The position numbers were made by a program, and so were the translations under genes. Positions 58,740-64,000 of a DNA stretch of 64,000 nt are shown piece after piece. Numbering within the stretch: the first letter of the stretch is position 1; every line of letters starts with the position of its first letter. The notes below the pieces were generated by a model. That model had not been told where the DNA came from. It did no database searches and was given only the letters and a program-made list of their open reading frames with translations. The stretch comes from Bisporella sp. PMI_857. Lineage: Eukaryota > Ascomycota > Leotiomycetes > Helotiales > Helotiaceae. The DNA lies in assembly GCA_021307315.1 (NCBI GenBank), contig JAJSPD010000024.1:558001-622000 (forward strand), given 5' to 3'.

Positions 58740-60882
58740 TTAATCCTCTGTTATCTTATTGACTTCGATCCTGGCTTCTTCCCAGGCCTCCTTACTCTTT
58801 TTCGCCCATTCAATCTGAGCCTTAGCATATGCAAGCTACACGTCATTAGTACAAAATAAGACTAACGGAATGAATCGGACACGTACCATGTAGCGCTTCA
58901 AGTCGTCCTCTTTTTCCGTTTGGAAACGTTTCAGGTCTTTCAAAACACCTGCGCTTGCGTCCCGAACGTCTTGCTCCACAACTTGCTGTGCCTGTTCTAA
59001 TTGACCGATCGTCTCTTTTGTCTTTCCAATCGTGTCTCTCCTGGTGCGTTCTGGGTCCACATCGACCACGCCATGTACGGCGTGGCTGATGCGACCAAAT
59101 ATCTTGTTGGTAATAAAGTTCCCACTTGCGCTTTTCCGATGCGTTGGCGAAGTCTCGTCTTGCGGAACTCCCTGAGTCGCAGTTGGTGGGCTTGTACCGC
59201 CATCTCCATGTGTAGGTGGGAAGTCTGAATCGATTGATGCAGTATCGTCTTGATTATCTCGCCGTGAAGTCGGTGATTCTCTTGCCGATGAGGTTGAGCG
59301 TCGGGGCTGATTGGCCGTACCGCTACTATTCAGATACTGCTCGATCCTCTTTGCCTCTGACTCACTATTCTCGAGTGATAGTAAAAGTGCTCTTTTCTTT
59401 GCCAGTTCGTCATTCGTCATTTCTTGCTGCACCCGTTTTAGCACACGATAACGAAGTACGGTCCTTACCACCCCGGCAAATTGAGCACTCTCACGCATAG
59501 GTTCAGCAAAACTAGCTCCAAGTGTGCTGGAGAGTTCTTCTGTTGCTAGGTACGAAGAATCAGCTGCTTGCCCAATTTTTTCTATCGCTGAGGAAAGCGA
59601 TTGCGATGACTCGGACAGAGCAAAGCCATTAAACCTTGCGCCGAGCTCTGAGAGGTCTTGTGATAACGTGGAAAGATGTGTCAAGGTTCTACGGTTGACT
59701 TTCTCGATAGGGCCAGTTAACAATACTTCAAGGTCTTTAGAAGACGCTTCAAAATTAATAAAATATGAATCAAGATTTTGTTCGCTGAGATTGTTTGTAT
59801 CTGGAGGAAAGCGACCGAAATGCTGTGGCCCAGATATCGAATGTGCGGCAGCCGAAGCTGTTGCGGCGTATTCTGACGGTGCATGGGGCATTCCTTGAGC
59901 ATTCGTAGAGGAATTGGTTGCGGATTTCAGCTTTGCAGATGCTGCAGGTATGGGTAGGAAGGCATGTGCCGGGGAAGGGTTGGCGGGGTCAAGTGGTGGC
60001 GCTTTCATGTTTGATTTAGGAATGGATGCAATAGGATGTGAATGCAGGACTTCATTCTGAATGATTGTCAGCATGACCGTAACGGAGGTAGTGCTTAACC
60101 TACCCAGCTTGAATTTGGATCAAGAAACCTCCACCAAACCCCATCGTTCCGGACGTCGTGCATTTGCCGACATCTATTTAGGAATACTGCCAGCATTCTC
60201 TTTCGTAGATCTATTATTTGCTGATCTTGCTTCGCAGTCGTAGGCTTCGCAGCATAGTCTGCCATAGTATGTTTCTCTGGGATTGGTGGAATGATCAAGG
60301 TTGGATGTAATCGTGTCAGCGCATCTCTGAGGGAGGCAAATTCTGAATATCTTCTTCGCACTTCAAGGTCCTAAGGCATCGTGAGCATGGACAGGAGTTC
60401 AAAGCCAACAAGACATACACCTGTTCTGATGGTATAGACTATGTATTTCCCTCCGCTCTCGACACTCTTTCCAGCGTCGACAATTAGAATTGGAAGCTCT
60501 GGATTCTCGTAAAGGATCTGCTCAATGCGGCTATCATAACCGCCTTTCTTCCTCCGTGGAGCTCCTTTTGAGTTCTCTCCATACTCGTCATCGCTATCAT
60601 CAGTACCATAACCTTGCGGCCGTGTATCTCTACCTTCGGGATGGCTAGTAGAAGAGGGGTGTGGAAGACCAGGAAAGTCATGATCTATTTGGTCCCAATA
60701 AGGTTCAGCATCTGAGCCATAATCTAAATTGACCGATTGCATCATTTTGAGATCGCGCAAAGGGAAGAGGAATGGGGCAACTCACGAGCGCCAGGGGAGG
60801 CGGGGTTCGCAGTAGAGGAGGTGATTGAATCTCTACGCTCGAAGCTGGCCCCGTAGGGATTGTTATCTTCGTCGTTCCACAT
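58740..60882 (-). CDS. snx41: sorting nexin Snx41 (PX-BAR)
   Basis: Five exons, 60786-60882, 60419-60723, 60104-60370, 58887-60056 and 58740-58835, give 644 residues. The start MWNDEDNNPYGASFERRDS is typical of fungal Snx41. The PX domain (about residues 85-220) has ILIVDAGKS, YIVYTIRTGDLEVRRRYSEF, then TLIIPPIPEKHTMADYA and MLAVFLNRC. These include the basic and RYSEF residues that contact phosphatidylinositol 3-phosphate. EVLHSHPIASIPKSN leads to the C-terminal BAR-type helices (QNLDSYFINFEASSKDLEVLL to the end), interrupted by a disordered Ser/Thr-rich loop (residues 430-530). Snx41/Atg20-type proteins act in endosome retrieval and selective autophagy. The PX donor was placed at GTATGT rather than the GTGTAT two bases upstream because only it keeps TGDLEV in frame. 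Confidence 0.93.
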
Positions 60883-61661
60883 GGTGCAATTACTCCCGCT
60901 CCTATTGGAGCTCTCACTAGTCACTGTTTGTTTTGCGGATACTGGTTGTGTGCAACAAAGGTGGTTGAATCATTGAAAGTGTTCAGCCTGCAGGTGTGCT
61001 CTACCAAACAGATCTGCGTCGTCATTGTGATCTGGGACGCTCGGGCCATATAATTTCAATGGTGCGCTAGTCTATATTAGTACTAGATCATATTTTCAGC
61101 ATGGTTCTGTTTCATATATTAAATTTCCTCATCTCAAGGCACTTTTCATTCTTAACTGTGTTTTGATGATGATCGCCTGTATCTCGCATTATTTGCAGTT
61201 TGAATGATGGTGAGCACACGCATATTAGCCTAGCAACGCCTAGCAACGCCTACCACAACCATTGTTAACCTTTACACAGGATTGGCACAAGCTTCATCAA
61301 TGATGTAAATTCTACTTGCTAAGGATCTCTTCTTTGATTTATTTGCAAGTATATATCTCTTCCGATGGCCTCGCATATAATTCACAAGTGAGGAATATCA
61401 GTGCTGGTCTTTTCTACGTTTCCTCATTAAACACTCAGATGTGACTACACATGTGGATATATTTTGGAGGAGGTATGATTGCTTTGTAGCACAGTGAGCC
61501 CTTAAAGTACAAGCTCTCAGATGCCGAACGATCTATCTGACAGCTCTACAAGAGCTATGCATTAAATAAAGCTTATTCAGTAATGGATATAATTTATTTA
61601 TCCCATATTATGGGTTGTAACCATACCTGTGCAATTTATTTCCAATCCCTCATGGGCTTAT
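60883..61661. other. gene-free stretch upstream of SNX41
   Basis: This should hold the SNX41 promoter. AT-rich beyond 61.05 kb, with a two-copy 10-bp repeat near 61229. No ORF of note. Confidence 0.35.
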
Positions 61662-62298
61662 TCATAGCACATTTTCATTTTCATCTCTTTTCACCTCATG
61701 CCCAGTGATTCTGGGACTGGCTTCGTTCTGCGACTCCCTGGCCATAGCGACTAAATTCCGGGATACGTCAAAGTCAAATTTCTTGAATCCAAATTTGGTG
61801 TAAAGAGGTATTCCAGCATCTGTCGAATCAGCAGCGACTTTGCGCCGTACCTATCAGCCATAGCCATTGCTGCCTTCATAAACCTCGACCCAATACCCTG
61901 CCGCTGGTAACTCTCCGCCACACGCACCGCTTCGAGGTAAATGGTATTGCCATCAAAATGTTCGGCGCACTTGCTGGCGAACTGTTGTTGCGTCGACTTG
62001 TGGAAAGACTGACTAATTGAGGTCGGGTCTTCTGGATACTTCCAACAAATTTATCCTACAACTTAATTATTTCGACGTCTTTAGCGATGAAGTTGAACAG
62101 GCCGAAATTCCTTCTAGTGATATTTACAAGTTCCTGAATACGAAGAGGTTCACTTTTAAATGCTGCGACATAATCCTCGACGTCCCCTTTGGTGAGAGGC
62201 AGAATGTCGATCTTCAGATTGGACGTAGTGGCAATTTTTCGGTTCGCAGCTCGTCAGCACTGTCCGTCAAAATTAGTGGCTGCTTCTGGTGTGGACAT
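61662..62298 (-). pseudogene. broken GNAT-family N-acetyltransferase
   Basis: The minus strand reads as a GNAT protein in pieces. An ATG at 62298 opens MSTPEAATNFDGQC and hits TGA at codon 15. The same frame continues IDILPLTKGDVEDYVAAFK, as in GNAT N-termini, to another stop near 62055. A different frame then gives the acetyl-CoA site TIYLEAVRVAESYQRQGIGSRF (Q-x-x-G-x-G) and KAAMAMADRYGAKSLL. Near 61828 the frame shifts again to DSTDAGIPLYTKFGFKKFDF, the standard end of the fold. Stops and frameshifts this regular are hard to explain by introns, since no suitable GT...AG pairs were found. Fragment order is intact, so decay looks recent. Confidence 0.75.
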
Positions 62299-64000
62299 GA
62301 GACCAGATCCTCTGTTATAAATGAGTGCTCGCTTTACAATGACAACTTCGGGAAATACTTACAACACTGTAGAGTGTCCCAATATATGTAGTGAATAAAG
62401 CTATTAAGGCGATTGGGGCGTTCGGCCACTTGAATTTTTGGTGACTCTGGGTACACTGTCAAGTGATGTGCTCGATTTGATGAGCGAATAACATGGACTT
62501 TGAAAATGGTTGCATACTCCCGAGAAGGTGTGATCAATGATAACGCACTTTTCAACACCATGAAGTATTTGCGAAGGACCACCCAAGGTATCATTGTCCC
62601 ATGCTTACGAGGTGGCAGTAACTCAGATTCTTGGGAGAGCCTCACAACTTTCACTGCAAGTACAACCATTCCATCAGGTTATAGAATTCACCTTTTTTTT
62701 TTGTTTTTCTTAATTCTTAACATTCTTTAGCAAAGATAATGAAATTGAATGGGGTTCTGGCATCAAAGGATGAGAAACAGCATGAATGAGATTGCAAAAG
62801 ATACACTTTAATCTTTGACGTATAAATCTATCCTAACTGTCGAAAAACAAGATGGCCCTTTCTCTTTTACACGCGCCTGAATCCTTTGGATACATCAGGA
62901 TCGGCTGGTGTGGTTCTGGATATACCCAGATAATGAGGTATAAAATATTGACAAGCGGGCATGGCATTCAGAGCTCAAGAATGCACTACTGGAAAATTCA
63001 CGAACGGCTGGACGAGTTCAGCCATGAACAAAAGGTCCAGGGATACGTACAGAGCGTGGAGTAGAACGTGCGGTGGCGGGAGTGCGACCAGATGTGATTC
63101 AGATTGAGTTTCTAACCTGAAACATTACGTGATTACTGTCTCTTGTGCAGGATCGAAGAAGCTTCGACCCCATTTTGCTTTAGTGTTCATGGCTGCTAGT
63201 ACCAGACTTCGGCCCGGTACCATAAACAACTATGGTTGCATGGCATTTGATCGTCGGCTGCCCACCCCGAAAACAAATAAGACAACCAACTTGACCCACA
63301 AGCTAATCTCATTCTGCACTACTGTACCGTATGCAAATCACAGCCTCCTCTTCTTCAACACCACGTGGAGTGCACATGTTCTCCTATGCATCCCGTCTTC
63401 CCTCGCCCGAAGCGGCTCACCAACCGAGACCTAAAGACGGACGACCGTAACTAGCAAACTCCAATAACTTGGCCAAATCTGCGTCGCTCAACAACTTGGC
63501 ACCAACATGAAAGCTAGACTTTGTAGACAGAATGAGCTAGAGTGGTGAGGTTTAGGTCAGAGGGTGAAGCAGAGGTAGGTATTAGAGCTGAGGAGAGGGC
63601 ATGGTTGGTTTGGATGAAGTTAAGATCATCCCAATTATCCCCTTTAAAACATCAGGGCAAAAGGTGGATAGATATGGAAAGCAGTTATAGGAGGACTAAA
63701 TTTGGTGTCTTGGTAAGATGTGCGCATTATGCAGGGAAGAGAAAAACTAAAATACGCCACTAGGCTTCCATGTTTACCATGGCAATTGCTGGCCGTCATC
63801 TAATCGGCGATCTGGCTGCACCAAATTATCGGTGGGTATGAACAAATCTTTCTCCTTTCCGATGTCGATCGAGGCAGCACGGTCTGTGCGGTTGGGCAAG
63901 CGATTGCGGGGAAAGTATTCATGCTATCGATAAATATCTGGCTATGATTTTGAGGCAATTGCGGATGGAAATTTACAGTTATTGTGCTATTTTACAGACG
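62299..64000. other. AT-rich gene-poor right end
   Basis: Short ORFs only, none with a domain or convincing splice pairing. The ORFs at 62852-63064 and 63129-63434 are open but unremarkable. A gene may begin beyond the window edge. Confidence 0.35.

Noticed and set aside
62852..63064. 70-aa plus-strand ORF near the right end
   Set aside because: Composition is protein-like but there is no recognisable domain, neighbour or splice signal to support it.
63129..63434. 101-aa plus-strand ORF near the right end
   Set aside because: Starts at a weak context, has no domain and lies in otherwise non-coding DNA.
1..64000. Secondary-metabolite cluster, CRISPR array or prokaryotic-type defence island
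   Set aside because: No polyketide, peptide-synthetase or terpene backbone enzyme, no spaced direct-repeat array and no operon-like gene arrangement was found.

Overview
This window is nuclear DNA from a filamentous ascomycete (Pezizomycotina). The genes are intron-bearing, with short introns (about 45-270 nt, GT...AG, TAAC/TGAC-like branch points). They encode housekeeping proteins of fungal type: the Clr5 domain, the fungal Mediator subunit Med22, fungal COX7, Snx41 and the succinate/fumarate carrier. The proteins look most like Leotiomycetes, but that placement is inference. No RNA gene, CRISPR array or intact mobile element could be supported.

Layout. 1-17.1 kb is a dense housekeeping block: the 5' end of an unrecognised gene (-), an Ebp1/PA2G4-type protein (-), a SNF5-type remodeller subunit (+), a Clr5-domain protein (+), a mitochondrial PPR-like protein (-), COX7 (+), clathrin light chain (-), an Rtt103-like CID protein (+) and CDC37 (-). 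17.4-19.8 kb is a mitochondrial ABC half-transporter of the Mdl1 type (+). 19.8-25.65 kb is an AT-rich gene desert. 25.65-30.6 kb is a full-size ABCA-type transporter (+). 30.6-35.7 kb is a second AT-rich gene-poor stretch with at most one small ORF and degraded coding-like fragments. 35.7-49 kb carries DHFR (-), a succinate/fumarate carrier (-), a secreted Cys-containing protein (-), twinfilin (-), MED22 (+), a BTB-domain protein (-), a 99-aa protein (-) and a NiCoT nickel/cobalt transporter (-). 48.3-50 kb is a lipase (-). 51.5-61 kb carries a small Cys-rich protein, a large conserved fungal membrane protein of unknown function, a carrier-family protein with a long C-terminal tail, and sorting nexin Snx41 (all -). 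61.7-62.3 kb is a broken GNAT acetyltransferase, and the window ends in AT-rich gene-poor DNA.

Several neighbours are transcribed head to head from intergenic regions of 0.2-0.5 kb: Ebp1-like/SNF5, PPR/COX7, clathrin light chain/RTT103, CDC37/MDL1 and twinfilin/MED22. PPR/COX7 is notable because both products act in mitochondria. Exon models were assembled by hand from splice signals and checked for reading-frame continuity; no alignment could be run. No novel multi-gene system is evident. The most unusual items are an ABCA-type transporter isolated between two AT-rich deserts, a carrier protein with an amphipathic repeat tail, a membrane-protein gene whose start cannot be found, and a freshly broken GNAT gene.
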